A DNA stretch of 60,590 bases from Alphaproteobacteria bacterium (GCA_947473325.1 CANJEJ010000005.1:1-60590); one strand, 5' to 3'; counted from the first letter of the stretch, positions 51,501 through 60,590 are shown. A program made the numbers and translations. The notes: generated by a model from the letters alone, not told the origin.

Positions 51501-51881
51501 TTAAGGCCGCCGCACCAGCAGCCCGGCCAGCGCGAGCGCCAGCCAGCCGGCGATGAGGGCGAGGCCGCCGACGGGCATCATCACCCCCGGCCCGCCCGCC
51601 TCGGTCAGCGCCCGCCAATAGAGCCCGCCCGAGAACAGCAGCGTCCCCCCGGCAATAAGGCCGAGGCCCGTATGTGCGGCACGCACCGCGCCGCCCGACA
51701 GGCGATCCGCCAGCGCGGCGCCAGCCAACAGCGCGACGGCGTGCAACGCGTGATAGGCCTGCGCCGTGGCGAACCAGCTCTGCTGGATCGCCGAGCCGCC
51801 AAAGCCATGCGCGCCATAGGCGCCCAGCGCGACCGCCGCCGCACCGGCAAGGCCGGCGATGATGAGCCAGAGACGGGACAT
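51501..51881 (-). CDS. DUF423 membrane protein
   Basis: 126 residues, four helices, with the DUF423 pattern GAYGAHGF, YHALHAVALLAGA and LFSGGLYWRALT. Conserved and of unknown function. It begins 12 bp after the MDR gene stop. Confidence 0.88.
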   Translation of the reverse strand: MSRLWLIIAGLAGAAAVALGAYGAHGFGGSAIQQSWFATAQAYHALHAVALLAGAALADRLSGGAVRAAHTGLGLIAGGTLLFSGGLYWRALTEAGGPGVMMPVGGLALIAGWLALALAGLLVRRP

Positions 51882-51893
51882 CGGTTCTCTCCC

Positions 51894-52937
51894 CTATTGC
51901 ACGCGGATGATGACCTTGCCGATCTTGTCGCCGCCGGCCATGTAGGCGATGGCGTCGTTGACCTGGCCGAAGTCATAGATGCGGTCGATCACCGGCTTCA
52001 CCTTGTGAGCGGCCATCTGTGTCAGCAGGTTCACGAACATGGCGCGGCTGCCGACGATGACGCCCTTGAGCGTCAGGTCGCGGATGATGAGGAGCGGCAG
52101 GCGGGTCAGCGGCTTGGGCACCGGGTCCTTGCGGTCGGGCGCCACGGCGTTGGCGCCGACATACATGACGCGGCCGCCGGAAACGCAGGATTCAAGGCAC
52201 TGGTCGACTTCCGACATGCCGACATTGTTGACCACGATTTCGGCGCCGCGGCCCCCGGTGAGGTCCATCACCGCCTTCGCCCACAGTGGCGTGGTGCGAT
52301 AGTTGATGCCGTCGTCGGCGCCCAGCGCCTTCATGCGCGCGATCTTGTCGTCGGAGGAGGAGGTGACGATGACGCGCGCGCCCAGCATCTTCGCCCATTG
52401 CATGCAGAAGACCGACACGCCGCCAGTGCCTGTGGTGACGACAGTCTGGCCGGCCTTCACGCCGCCGCTTTCCACCACGGCGTTCCAGGCCGTCAGGCCG
52501 GCGCTTTGCAGCGTGGCGGCTTCCTCATAACTGATGCTGTCGGGCAGGCGGATGAGCGGCGCGGCCGGCACGATGGCCTGTTCCACCAAGAAGCCGTCAA
52601 GTGTCTGGGCGAAGTCCTCCGCGCGCATCGACACGTCCCAGTTGCCGTCGAGCCAGCGCCAGTAATGCGTCATGGTCACGCGGTCGCCCGGCTTCACATG
52701 GGTGACGCCGTCGCCGACCGCGATCACGTCGCCCGCGTTGTCGGAGAGCGGAATGCGCGTCGGCGCGACCGTCTGGCCGAACTGCAGCCCGCGCATGATG
52801 GAGAGGTCGCGCGCGTTCAGGCCGGTGGCGCGGATGCGGACCAGCGCCTGCCCCGGGCCGGGCGGCGGCAGCAGCGGCCGATCGACCAGCCGGAGCTTGC
52901 CCGTCTGGGCGAAATCCTGGATTTCGTAGGCTTTCAT
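51894..52937 (-). CDS. MDR superfamily NAD(P)-dependent alcohol dehydrogenase-like protein
   Basis: 347 residues: GroES-like domain (GPGQALVRIRATGLNARDLSIMRG) and a Rossmann domain with TGTGGVSVFCMQWAKMLGARVI. Zinc ligands are not in place (ARDLSIM), so it is of the zinc-independent quinone-oxidoreductase kind. Start at 52937 matches the family. Confidence 0.88.
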   Translation of the reverse strand: MKAYEIQDFAQTGKLRLVDRPLLPPPGPGQALVRIRATGLNARDLSIMRGLQFGQTVAPTRIPLSDNAGDVIAVGDGVTHVKPGDRVTMTHYWRWLDGNWDVSMRAEDFAQTLDGFLVEQAIVPAAPLIRLPDSISYEEAATLQSAGLTAWNAVVESGGVKAGQTVVTTGTGGVSVFCMQWAKMLGARVIVTSSSDDKIARMKALGADDGINYRTTPLWAKAVMDLTGGRGAEIVVNNVGMSEVDQCLESCVSGGRVMYVGANAVAPDRKDPVPKPLTRLPLLIIRDLTLKGVIVGSRAMFVNLLTQMAAHKVKPVIDRIYDFGQVNDAIAYMAGGDKIGKVIIRVQ

Positions 52938-53030
52938 GGCGATCCTGCTCAAGCGTGCATTTCTTCGCGGGCGGAGACTATCTCCTCGACCCCTGGTGTG
53001 GCGAGAAATTCGGCAGTTGCATTCGACACA

Positions 53031-53061
53031 GAAAAGCGGCGCCGCTTGCGCGGCGCCGTTT
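53031..53061 (-). terminator. Rho-independent terminator of the OmpA-like gene
   Basis: CGGCGCCGC (53037-53045) pairs with GCGGCGCCG (53050-53058), followed on the minus strand by CTTTTC. It begins 20 bp after the stop at 53080. Confidence 0.75.
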
Positions 53062-53079
53062 CCCTTCTGGCTGGTATTT

Positions 53080-53952
53080 CTAGCGCGAGGACATCGGTCC
53101 CGGACGCACGTCGGTGTAGTAGATCTCGACCAGGCGGTTGCGCGGTTCGCGCACCCCGTCAGCCGTGGCGACCGGCGGCTCGGTTTCGCCGACCCAGCCG
53201 ACTGTCACGCGTTGCGATGGTACACCTTGCTGCAACAGGGCGTTGCGGACCGCATTGGCGCGCTTGTCGGACAGCACTTCGTTGTAACCCGTCGTCCCCG
53301 AGCGATCGGTCTTGCCCGTCAGGCGGACATGCAGCGTGCCGTCGTTGCGTCCGTCCAGCGCCGTCTTGGCGATGATCCGGCGGGCGTCGGTGCTCAGTGC
53401 GGCGCTGTCATGCTCGAAGAAGATGTTCTCGCTGAACACGGGCACCGGGCGGGTCGGCGCGGCCACGGGCACGAAGGCAGGCGCAAGCGGCGCCGGTGCG
53501 GCGAGCGAAGCGACGCCAATTGACTGGCAGGACCTGGCCGTGGCGAGAGATGTGGCCGGGCGAAGGCCCATTTCCAGGTTCTTGCAGGCAATTTCGTCGA
53601 TATCGAAGCCTCGCGCCCATTCGGTGGTGGTGGTCATCGGCTGGATCTCGTCGCCCGTGACCATCGCAGAGCGGTAGAGCGGTTCGGCCTGCTCCATCTT
53701 GCCCTGGCGCTGCAGCGCGGCACCGAGGTTCAGCTGATAGAAGGCTTCATTAGGGTTGGCACGAAGTGCGCCATCGAAATACTGCGCGGCGGTCACGTAG
53801 TCGCCGCCGTTGAGCGCCTTGTAGCCAACGCTCGATGCCGTCGTGTTGTAGTAGTTGTTGGCGTTGTTCGCTGCCGTTTGATCGCCCATGGCGCAGGCGC
53901 CAAGAAGCAGAAGGCCGAGCGGCAGTGCCCGGACGAGCCGATTGCGGACCAT
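53080..53952 (-). CDS. OmpA-family lipoprotein with TPR repeats
   Basis: 290 residues. Lipobox LLGAC (Cys20), TPR-like ADYFDGALRANPNEAFYQLNLGAALQRQGK region, then an OmpA C-terminal peptidoglycan-binding domain with IFFEHDSAALSTDARRII, HVRLTGKTDRSGTTGYNEVLSDKRANAVRNAL and REPRNRLVEIYY. Anchors the envelope to the wall. GGAGAA precedes the ATG. Confidence 0.87.
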   Translation of the reverse strand: MVRNRLVRALPLGLLLLGACAMGDQTAANNANNYYNTTASSVGYKALNGGDYVTAAQYFDGALRANPNEAFYQLNLGAALQRQGKMEQAEPLYRSAMVTGDEIQPMTTTTEWARGFDIDEIACKNLEMGLRPATSLATARSCQSIGVASLAAPAPLAPAFVPVAAPTRPVPVFSENIFFEHDSAALSTDARRIIAKTALDGRNDGTLHVRLTGKTDRSGTTGYNEVLSDKRANAVRNALLQQGVPSQRVTVGWVGETEPPVATADGVREPRNRLVEIYYTDVRPGPMSSR

Positions 53953-54381
53953 TGTTGTTCTCCGTGATTTTGTGGTCCTGCATCCGACTGCCTGCCCTCC
54001 ACGGCTCCCGGCGGTTGATGCAACCATCCACACAGGGCAAACGGCAGGTCCATCGCAGTATCACGGGAAATTACGCTTGCCTCACCGTTCACCCACCCGT
54101 GTCCTTTCACGCGTATGGCGGTGCGTGCGGCGGCGGAAGAAAGCGCGCCTTTGAACGCGAAGCGCGTGCAAATTCCTGATTCGATCGGAAACCATCAGCC
54201 GATCCTGTCGGCCGGGCAGCCCGCGATCAGCGCGCTCAGAATCCGCACGTAACCGACCTTCCATCGGCAGAACATTCGGGACCGATTAAGGCAAGTGTCA
54301 TTGCGCAGGCCTTGGGTCACACCATGGAGCTGCACGATGACCGCCTGAGCCGGCCAGAGCATCCCCAGGAGCGGTCAGGCC
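53953..54381. other. 428-bp intergenic region, nothing called
   Basis: Lies between the start of the OmpA-like gene and the end of ugpC, both on the minus strand. It should hold the promoter of the OmpA-like gene and perhaps the ugp 3' end. I see no conserved hairpin or frame. Confidence 0.5.
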
Positions 54382-55464
54382 CTATTGCTGGGCCATGCGT
54401 CGACCTGACTGCAGGAAGTAGTGGAACCGGTCGGGCGCCACGAAGAGTGGCAGCGATTCGCCCGCACGAATTCGATGAATGCCGGGAAGCCGCGCCATGA
54501 TGCGATCCTCTGAGCCGACCAGACGCCCATGCAAGACCGAATCCGCGCCGAGCACTTCGACAAGATCTATCCCAACCACCAATCGCACGGCCTCTCCCTG
54601 GCCATTCGGCTGGAGGTGGATGTCCTCGGGACGAATCCCCACAATGATATCCTGCGCCGGACTTGGACTATCCAACGACGTCAACGGCTGCCCACCACGC
54701 AGGGTCAGGGTTCGCGACTCGCCGTTGACGGAGACCGGTAGAAAGTTCATGGCCGGAGACCCTATGAAGCTCGCAACGAATGTCGTCGCGGGCCGCTCAT
54801 AGACTTCGACAGGCGAGCCAACCTGCTCTGCCACGCCCTTGTTCATCACCACCAGACGGTCGGCAAGCGTCATCGCCTCGACCTGATCGTGGGTAACGTA
54901 GACGCTCGTGGTGCGTAGCGCCTGCTGCAGGCGGCGGATTTCCACCCGCATATGGACCCGGAGCTTGGCGTCCAGATTGCTTAGAGGCTCGTCGAAAAGA
55001 AATACCGCTGGCTTGCGCACGATCGCTCGTCCCATGGCAACGCGCTGGCGTTGACCGCCGGAGAGCTGACGGGGTGTGCGCTCAAGATATTCGTCCAACT
55101 CGAGAATTCGGGCCGCATCGCGCACCCGCACCTCGATCTCCTCCCGCGGCGTGCGGCGATTGCGCAGGCCATAGGCCATGTTGTCGAACACAGTCATGTG
55201 GGGGTAGAGCGCGTAATTCTGAAAGACCATGGCGATGTCGCGATCCTTTGGCTCTCGCTCGTTCACCACCTTCCCACCGATGGCAACGGTTCCGGCAGAT
55301 ACGCGCTCCAACCCCGCGATCATGCGAAGAAGAGTTGATTTGCCGCAGCCCGATGGGCCCACCAGCACGACCAGCTCGCCGTCGGCGATCTCGAGATTGA
55401 CGCCATGGATCACCTCCAGCGATCCATAGCTCTTGCGCACGTCTTTCAGTTGCAGCGTTGCCAT
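54382..55464 (-). CDS. ugpC: sn-glycerol-3-phosphate ABC transporter ATPase (UgpC-like)
   Basis: 360 residues: Walker A GPSGCGKS (36-43), Q-loop [10 protein letters not shown], signature LSGGQ (134-138), Walker B FLFDEP (155-160) and a C-terminal TOBE/MalK-type regulatory domain ([14 protein letters not shown]). Energises the Ugp importer. It is the last gene of ugpBAEC. Confidence 0.9.
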   Translation of the reverse strand: MATLQLKDVRKSYGSLEVIHGVNLEIADGELVVLVGPSGCGKSTLLRMIAGLERVSAGTVAIGGKVVNEREPKDRDIAMVFQNYALYPHMTVFDNMAYGLRNRRTPREEIEVRVRDAARILELDEYLERTPRQLSGGQRQRVAMGRAIVRKPAVFLFDEPLSNLDAKLRVHMRVEIRRLQQALRTTSVYVTHDQVEAMTLADRLVVMNKGVAEQVGSPVEVYERPATTFVASFIGSPAMNFLPVSVNGESRTLTLRGGQPLTSLDSPSPAQDIIVGIRPEDIHLQPNGQGEAVRLVVGIDLVEVLGADSVLHGRLVGSEDRIMARLPGIHRIRAGESLPLFVAPDRFHYFLQSGRRMAQQ

Positions 55465-55474
55465 GCCGACCGCC

Positions 55475-56323
55475 TCATTTTTCCGTATCCGTCAGACCGC
55501 GCACAAATTGCCGTTGCATGAAGACGATCACCAGCACCGGGGGCAGCATGGCGAGGATTCCCAGCGCCATGATCAGGTTCCACTGCACCACGCCGTCTTG
55601 CACATTGGCCTGGCGCGATACGGTCATCACAATCGTATAAAAGCTTTCCTTGGTCGTGATCAGCAGGGGCCAGAGATGCTGGTTCCAGCCATAGATGAAC
55701 TGGATGACGAAGAGCGCGGCAATGCTGTTCCGGCTCATCGGCAGCAGGATGTCGCGAAAGAAGCGCAAAGGTCCTGCGCCATCGACCCGCGCTGCCTCGG
55801 CCATTTCGTCGGGCACTGACAGGAAGAACTGGCGAAACAGAAAAGTCGCCGTTGCCGATGCGATCAGCGGGATGATGAGGCCGGCGTAGGAGTCCAGCAT
55901 TCCCAGCGACGCAACGACGCTGAACGTGGGCACGATGCGTACTTCGACAGGCAGCATAAGTGTGACGAAGATGAGCCAGAAGCAGGTCATGCGCAGGGGA
56001 AAGCGGAAATAGACGATGGCGAAGGCTGCCGTGATCGAAATGGCGATCTTTCCGATTGTTATGCCCAGCGCCATGACCAGACTGTTGAACAGCACCAGCC
56101 ATTGCGGCACGCGGGAGGCCTGACCGAACCCCTCGAACAGCACGGTCGCGTAGTTGTCCAGCAAATGGGTTCCGGGGATCATTGGTGCCGGCGGCCGCAG
56201 CATGGTCGCCGCTTCATGGGTCGAGGCAACAAAGGCCACCCATACCGGCAAGACGATGACCAGGCAGCCTGCCAGCAGCACAAGATGCGACAGGACGGTG
56301 AGCCAGGGACGATTCTCGACCAT
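55475..56323 (-). CDS. ugpE: sn-glycerol-3-phosphate ABC transporter permease (UgpE-like)
   Basis: 282 residues, six helices, with the inner-membrane permease EAA loop [23 protein letters not shown]. Pairs with UgpA. It starts 9 bp after the UgpA stop. Confidence 0.9.
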   Translation of the reverse strand: MVENRPWLTVLSHLVLLAGCLVIVLPVWVAFVASTHEAATMLRPPAPMIPGTHLLDNYATVLFEGFGQASRVPQWLVLFNSLVMALGITIGKIAISITAAFAIVYFRFPLRMTCFWLIFVTLMLPVEVRIVPTFSVVASLGMLDSYAGLIIPLIASATATFLFRQFFLSVPDEMAEAARVDGAGPLRFFRDILLPMSRNSIAALFVIQFIYGWNQHLWPLLITTKESFYTIVMTVSRQANVQDGVVQWNLIMALGILAMLPPVLVIVFMQRQFVRGLTDTEK

Positions 56324-56332
56324 CGCGCGGAC

Positions 56333-57211
56333 CTAATAGTGAATGCGGCGTTCGATGAAGCGGAACTGCACCACCGTCAGGACGACGACGATGCCCATCA
56401 GAATGGCCGACTGCGCCGCCGAGCCGCCAAAGTCCTGGCCGCGGAAGCCGTCGGAATAGACCTTGTAGACAAGGATCTCCGTCGAGCGTGCCGGACCGCC
56501 CTTGGTCAGCGCATCGATAATGCCGAAGGTGCCAAAGAAGGCGTAGATGATGTTGACGACCAGGAGGAAGAAGCCGGTCGGCGCCAGCAGCGGAAAGACA
56601 ATGGACCAGAAGCGGCGGCCGGGGCCGGCGCCGTCAATGGCGGCCGCCTCTATCAGTGCCCGCGGGATCGACTGCAGGCCGGCCAGGAAGAAGACGAAAT
56701 TGTAGCTGACCTGATTCCAGCAGGCCGCCGCGATGACCAACAGCAGCGCCTGATTGCCGTTGATCTGGTGGTTCCAGGCGACGCCCATCAGGTTGAGGTA
56801 GTAAGGCAGCAAGCCCGCGCCGGGATTGAACAGGAAACCCCAGAGCACGCCAGCCACCGCCGGCGCCACGGCATAAGGCCAGATCAGCAGACTGCGATAG
56901 GCGCCCGCGCCACGCAGGCTGCGATCGGCGGTGGTGGCCAGCAACAAGGCAAGCGCAAGACCGATGGTGGCGACGGCGATGCTGAAGATGGCGGTGGTCT
57001 CGAACGAGGCCCAGTAGCCTTCGTCGTCGAACAGCCGTTCGAAATTGCGGAACCAGACGAAGCGCGACGAGCCGCCGAACGCATCCTCCAGCAGCATCGA
57101 CTGCCAGATAGCTTCGCCTGACGGCCAGATGAAGAAGACCAGGGTGACGATCAGCTGCGGTCCGAGCAGCAGATAGGGCAGCAGACGGTCGTTGAAGATC
57201 GCGCGTTTCAT
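56333..57211 (-). CDS. ugpA: sn-glycerol-3-phosphate ABC transporter permease (UgpA-like)
   Basis: 292 residues, six helices, EAA loop ALIEAAAIDGAGPGRRFWSIVFP, and PYLLLGPQLIVTLVFFIWP at the start. It is separated from ugpB by 46 bp that fold into a strong hairpin. Confidence 0.9.
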   Translation of the reverse strand: MKRAIFNDRLLPYLLLGPQLIVTLVFFIWPSGEAIWQSMLLEDAFGGSSRFVWFRNFERLFDDEGYWASFETTAIFSIAVATIGLALALLLATTADRSLRGAGAYRSLLIWPYAVAPAVAGVLWGFLFNPGAGLLPYYLNLMGVAWNHQINGNQALLLVIAAACWNQVSYNFVFFLAGLQSIPRALIEAAAIDGAGPGRRFWSIVFPLLAPTGFFLLVVNIIYAFFGTFGIIDALTKGGPARSTEILVYKVYSDGFRGQDFGGSAAQSAILMGIVVVLTVVQFRFIERRIHY

Positions 57212-57219
57212 GGCAGAAC

Positions 57220-57248
57220 CAGTGCCCCGGATGGATTCCGGGGCACTG
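57220..57248 (-). terminator. Intercistronic hairpin between ugpB and ugpA
   Basis: CAGTGCCCCGGA (57220-57231) pairs perfectly with TCCGGGGCACTG (57237-57248), loop TGGAT, with no T tract. Such hairpins often stabilise binding-protein mRNA and lower expression of the permease genes. Role here is inferred. Confidence 0.65.
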
Positions 57249-57257
57249 TGTCCCTAC

Positions 57258-58574
57258 TTAGTTGGCGGCCTGGAAGTCCTTCAGGAGCTTGTTGCCGCGG
57301 CTGACCGCGGTGTCCAGCGCCTGCTGGGCGGTCTTCTGGCCAGCCCAGACCGCTTCCAGCTCTTCGTCCACCACGTCACGGATCTGGACGAAATTCCCGA
57401 TGCGCAGACCCTTCGAGTTGATCGTCGGTGCGTTGAGCTGCAGCTGCTTGATGGCAATGTCGCGTCCCGGGAACTTCTGGTAGAAGCCCGCCTGCGCCGT
57501 GATTCCTTCGGCCGACGCGGTGATCGGCACATAGCCGGTTTCCTGGTGCCACTTCGCCTGCACGTCGCCACGCGACAGGAAGGTGAAGAACTTGGCAACG
57601 CCCTTGTATTCTTCCTTGGGTTTGCCCTGCAGTGCCCAGAGCGTGGCCCCACCGATGATCGAGTTCTGCGGCTTGGTATCGCCCCAGACCGGCATCATCG
57701 TCGTGCCGACCTTCTCCGCTCCCAATGCCTTTTCAATGGCCGCCGCGGATGCCGAGGACCCGATGTGCATGCCGCAATCCCCGCCGGTGAACATGGCGGT
57801 CGACTTGCCCTCGCGGCCGCCATAGACGAACACCTTTTCCTTGCTCCAGTCGGACAGTGCCTGGATCAGTGTGACACGCGCGGTGTCATTGAACTTCAAT
57901 TCGATATCGGTCGAGGCGAAGCCGTTTTCGCCCGTCGCGTAAGGCAGGTTGTGCCAGGCGCCGAAATTCTCGATCAGCGTCCAGGTCTGCCACTGCGGCG
58001 TGAAGCCACACTTGGCGCCGGAGGCGACAAGCTTCTTGCCCATTTCGCCGACGTCCTGCCAGCTGCGCGGGCCCTTGTTGGGGTCGAGCCCGGCCTTCTG
58101 GAACATCTCCTTGTTCCAGTAGAACACCGGCGTCGAGGAGTTGAAGGGCATGGACAGAAGCTTGCCGTCGGTCGTGGCGTAATAGCCGTAGACCGGGCCG
58201 ATATAGGCCTTGGGATCGAACGGCTCGTTCGCGTCAGCCATCAGCTGATGCACTGGATAGGTGGCGCCCTTGGCCGCCATCATCGTGGCCGTGCCGACTT
58301 CGAACACCTGCACGATGTGCGGATGGGCATTCTGGCGCGCACGGAAAGCGGCGATCGCCGCCGTGAGAGTCTCCGTGTAGGAGCCCTTGAAAACGGGAAC
58401 AACCTTGTAGTCGCTCTGCGACGCATTGAACTGCGCGGCGAGCTGGTCGACTGTTTCGCCGAGGTTGCCGCCCATGGCGTGCCACCACTGGATCTCGGTC
58501 GCGGCCAACGCGGCCTGCGAAGTCGCCAGCATGACGCCAGCGGCCACCGCCGCAAGAATTCGACTCATCTTCAT
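57258..58574 (-). CDS. ugpB: sn-glycerol-3-phosphate-binding protein (UgpB-like)
   Basis: 438 residues with signal peptide (MLATSQAALA) and an SBP_1 fold: IQWWHAMGGNLGETVDQLAAQFNASQSDYKVV matches UgpB closely, with TPVFYWNKEMFQKAGLDP. Binds glycerol-3-phosphate or glycerophosphodiesters. GAGGA precedes the ATG. Half-sites spaced 11 bp lie 63-89 bp upstream (58637-58663). Confidence 0.92.
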   Translation of the reverse strand: MKMSRILAAVAAGVMLATSQAALAATEIQWWHAMGGNLGETVDQLAAQFNASQSDYKVVPVFKGSYTETLTAAIAAFRARQNAHPHIVQVFEVGTATMMAAKGATYPVHQLMADANEPFDPKAYIGPVYGYYATTDGKLLSMPFNSSTPVFYWNKEMFQKAGLDPNKGPRSWQDVGEMGKKLVASGAKCGFTPQWQTWTLIENFGAWHNLPYATGENGFASTDIELKFNDTARVTLIQALSDWSKEKVFVYGGREGKSTAMFTGGDCGMHIGSSASAAAIEKALGAEKVGTTMMPVWGDTKPQNSIIGGATLWALQGKPKEEYKGVAKFFTFLSRGDVQAKWHQETGYVPITASAEGITAQAGFYQKFPGRDIAIKQLQLNAPTINSKGLRIGNFVQIRDVVDEELEAVWAGQKTAQQALDTAVSRGNKLLKDFQAAN

Positions 58575-58636
58575 GTCGGATGTCCTCAGGAGAAGTCAGG
58601 AGTGACGGACTCCTAGGTGGTGAGCGCTTCATTTCG

Positions 58637-58663
58637 GTGACACTCGCATGACCGCCCGATGAC
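58637..58663 (-). promoter_or_regulatory. PhoB box array facing ugpB
   Basis: On the minus strand GTCAT, GTCAT and GTCAC begin 11 bp apart (plus positions 58659-58663, 58648-58652, 58637-58641). Two of them sit in CGGTCAT-GCGA-GTGTCAC, near the Pho box CTGTCAT-N4-CTGTCAT. ugp is a Pho regulon operon in many bacteria. Confidence 0.7.
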
Positions 58664-58698
58664 GATGGCTCTCCCACAGAATCTCCTCCATCACGCAA

Positions 58699-58727
58699 TG
58701 GTCATCTGCAAGTCACGGTGGAGTCAC
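58699..58727 (+). promoter_or_regulatory. PhoB box array facing the phosphatase gene
   Basis: TGGTCAT (58699-58705), AAGTCAC (58710-58716) and GAGTCAC (58721-58727) are three 7-mers exactly 11 bp apart on the plus strand, ending 47 bp before the ATG at 58775. Confidence 0.65.
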
Positions 58728-58774
58728 CCTTTCCCGATGTACTCCGCGCTTATCAATCAGCGCGGAAGACCGTC

Positions 58775-59572
58775 ATGACCCTGGAAGCCGTTGTCGCGTC
58801 CGCGAATTCACAGGATCCCCGCAACGAGGGCTGGCAGCGGCTGGTTCCCCTGCGCGGAGTCTCCAACCTGAGGGACCTCGGCGACTACATGACGGCCGAC
58901 GGCCGGCGCGTCCGGCGCGGCCAGGTTTACCGCTCTGCCGCCCTCGACAAGATCGACGACGCCGACATTGATGCCTTCCTGGCGCTCGGCCTGCGCACCA
59001 TCGTCGACTTTCGCTCGCCGCAGGAACGTGACGTGGCGCCCTATCGCCGGCCGGCAGGCTGCCAGGCTGCCGTCCACACGCTGGAAATCGTCTCCGGCGT
59101 CGGTCCCGCCATGCGCGACCTGATGCAGTCCGGCCAAGCAACACCAGACGCCTATCGCGCCCTGCTGATACAGGGCTACCGCGGCTATGTCCGCGATCAC
59201 ACCGAGTCCTACCGGGCGTTGTTTGCGCGCCTGCTCGATCCCACCGCCTATCCCGTGCTGTTCCATTGCTCGGCCGGCAAGGACCGGACCGGTATGGCCG
59301 CGGCACTGCTGCTGACGGCGCTGGGTATCGACTTCGACACCGTGCGCGCCGACTACCTGCTGACCAACGAGCACTGGCACGGCAATTCGCCTTTCGCGCA
59401 GTCCGCGCCACCCGATCTTGTGTCCACCATCATCCGCGCCGACGAGCGCTATCTCGACGCCGCCTTTGCGGCCATCGCCGAGGACCATGACAACGTCGAT
59501 GCCTTTCTCGAGAGCCGCCTCGGCGTCGATGCGCTCGGCCGGGCCGTCCTGCAGCACCTGCTGCTGGCCTAG
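58775..59572 (+). CDS. PTP-like tyrosine/serine phosphatase
   Basis: 265 residues with the CX5R active site HCSAGKDRTG (C165, R171) and the family start LRGVSNLRDLGDYMTADGRRVRRGQVYRSA, as in IphP/LipA-type phosphatases. These act on phosphoproteins, phosphoinositides or other phosphoesters. Divergent from ugpB with PhoB-like sites between. GGAAG precedes the ATG. Confidence 0.88.
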   Translation: MTLEAVVASANSQDPRNEGWQRLVPLRGVSNLRDLGDYMTADGRRVRRGQVYRSAALDKIDDADIDAFLALGLRTIVDFRSPQERDVAPYRRPAGCQAAVHTLEIVSGVGPAMRDLMQSGQATPDAYRALLIQGYRGYVRDHTESYRALFARLLDPTAYPVLFHCSAGKDRTGMAAALLLTALGIDFDTVRADYLLTNEHWHGNSPFAQSAPPDLVSTIIRADERYLDAAFAAIAEDHDNVDAFLESRLGVDALGRAVLQHLLLA

Positions 59573-59614
59573 AGCCGGCCGCGTCGACCGTTTGAAGCAA
59601 CAAGGGGAAAGTCG

Positions 59615-60590
59615 ATGAAGACTTGGCTGAAAGCGGCGTTGGCCAGCTTCGCCCTGATCCTGCCTGCGCTGCCGGCGGCGGCGCAGCAGAACGAACTCGT
59701 GTTCTACTACTACGCCATCGGGCCGCAGCAGACCGGCGCGATGAGCAGCCTCGTCAACAAGTTCCAGGCCGAAAACCCCGATCTCAAGGTGCGCGCCGTG
59801 GCCAAGAATGGCGCGACGCTGCAGTCCGAGATCAAGGTGGCGCTGGTGGCCGGGCAGGCACCCGATGTCGGCATGATCAGCTCGCAATCGATCGCTGAAA
59901 TGGTCGAGAACGCCAAGGCCATTCCCTTTGACAGCACGCCTGAGTCGAAGGAGTTCATGGATCGCTTCTACCCGACGCTGCGCAAGATCGGCGACTACAA
60001 GGGCCGCACCTACCTGATGCCCTTCGCCCATGGCATGGCGCTGCTCTACTACAACAAGGACCTGATGCAGAAGGCCGGCATCGCCACCACCGCGCCGAAG
60101 ACGTGGGACGACCTGCTGACCGCCGCCCGCGCGGTTCAGGACAAGACCGGCAAATACGGCCTTTATGCCCTGGGTTCCGACAACGACTGGTATGCCCAGA
60201 CGCTCATCATCGCCAACGGCGCCGAGATGCTCGATCCGGCCGGCAAGAAGTTCGTCTTCGACTCGCCCGAAGGTATCGCCGCCCTGCAGATCTGGCAGGA
60301 CGGGGTCCTGAAGCACAAGGTGCAGCCGGTGCTGCCGGTCGCCCAGGCAAGCCAGGCGTTTGCCAGTGGCAACCTCGGCTTCCAGGTTTACACGAGCGGC
60401 GCGCTGCTCTCGCTGACCGGCGATCGGAAGACACCGTTCGAGCTCGGCGTGGCGCCGATGCCCGTGTTCGGCAACCGGTCGCTGAAGCTGCCGAACAGCG
60501 GCGCCGGCCTGATGGTGTTCGCCCAGGATGCGGCGCGCCAGAAGAACGCATTCAAGTTCCTGGAGTTCATGTCACGGCGCGAGAACAGCA
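59615..60590 (+). CDS. Extracellular solute-binding protein, family 1 (partial, runs off right edge)
   Basis: 325 codons are visible with no stop. Signal peptide (MKTWLKAALASFALILPALP), then NELVFYYYAIGPQQTGAMSSLVNKFQAENPDLKVR, PDVGMISSQSIAEMVENA, PFAHGMALLYYNKDLMQKAG and NSGAGLMVFAQDA. Similar in fold to UgpB, so it likely binds a sugar or glycerol phosphate. AAGGGGAA precedes the ATG. It lies 42 bp after the phosphatase and may be in the same Pho-controlled transcript. Confidence 0.88.
   Translation, partial: MKTWLKAALASFALILPALPAAAQQNELVFYYYAIGPQQTGAMSSLVNKFQAENPDLKVRAVAKNGATLQSEIKVALVAGQAPDVGMISSQSIAEMVENAKAIPFDSTPESKEFMDRFYPTLRKIGDYKGRTYLMPFAHGMALLYYNKDLMQKAGIATTAPKTWDDLLTAARAVQDKTGKYGLYALGSDNDWYAQTLIIANGAEMLDPAGKKFVFDSPEGIAALQIWQDGVLKHKVQPVLPVAQASQAFASGNLGFQVYTSGALLSLTGDRKTPFELGVAPMPVFGNRSLKLPNSGAGLMVFAQDAARQKNAFKFLEFMSRRENS

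Noticed and set aside
51290-51556. 88-codon plus frame after the kinase gene
   Set aside because: It starts at TTG, runs into the opposite DUF423 gene and shows no family pattern.
1-60590. tRNA, rRNA, CRISPR arrays, insertion sequences and prophage genes
   Set aside because: Looked for by eye and none found; a tRNAscan or IS search could still reveal a missed one.

Overview
This is a GC-rich, densely coding bacterial chromosome segment with no rRNA, tRNA, IS element, prophage or CRISPR array that I can see. GANTC-rich control DNA, a ChvI-like response regulator with an adjacent kinase, a short alphaproteobacterial-type flagellin, fused CysNC and the general codon habit point to an alphaproteobacterium, most likely of the Rhodospirillales/Reyranella kind. 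That placement is inference, since no marker gene settles it.

Layout. 1-6211 (mostly minus): the start of a large alpha/beta hydrolase that runs off the left edge, a YdcZ-type permease, a histone H1-like basic protein with an unusual GANTC-packed upstream region, an SDR, CorA, and a cobalt-type nitrile hydratase operon with a split beta subunit and a dienelactone-hydrolase-like gene. 6355-18000: a TerC-HemJ fusion membrane protein, small membrane proteins, VOC and SDR enzymes, a tandem DUF427 / isocitrate-lyase-family / VOC operon, recX-phzF, an aldo/keto reductase and a TTC38-like TPR protein cut short by an in-frame stop. 18000-26500: an M24 peptidase, an SbtA/SbtB bicarbonate-transport pair with a 66-residue microprotein, Alx/TerC, a family 5 solute-binding protein, SemiSWEET, a MaoC-type hydratase and an exported Fe/Mn superoxide dismutase.

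26500-30200 is a sulfation module: sulfotransferase, CysD and a CysN-CysC fusion, which together make PAPS and use it. 30200-41200 holds a GST, a methyltransferase, an amidase, an LPG-flippase-like protein, MotA, a luciferase-like flavin oxidoreductase, a pentapeptide-repeat protein and a flagellin behind a sigma-54-type promoter. 41200-48000 holds a cupin, a CopZ-like chaperone behind a MerR/CueR-type promoter, a COG0523 GTPase, QueF, a second lysine-rich protein, an SDR and an unlinked MreB. 48500-51300 is a lipoprotein / response regulator / histidine kinase operon.

53000-60590: an OmpA-type TPR lipoprotein, then ugpBAEC (glycerol-3-phosphate ABC transporter) divergent from a PTP-like phosphatase and a second sugar-type binding protein that runs off the right edge. 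The region between them carries two arrays of 11-bp-spaced GTCAY half-sites, one facing each way, which I read as PhoB operators.

The most unusual signals are: (1) 12 GANTC (CcrM-type) sites in 196 bp beside the histone-like gene; (2) two perfect inverted DnaA boxes next to an NrdR-like palindrome, with no replication or nrd gene nearby; (3) the TerC-HemJ fusion; (4) the three-polypeptide nitrile hydratase; (5) the divergent Pho control region.
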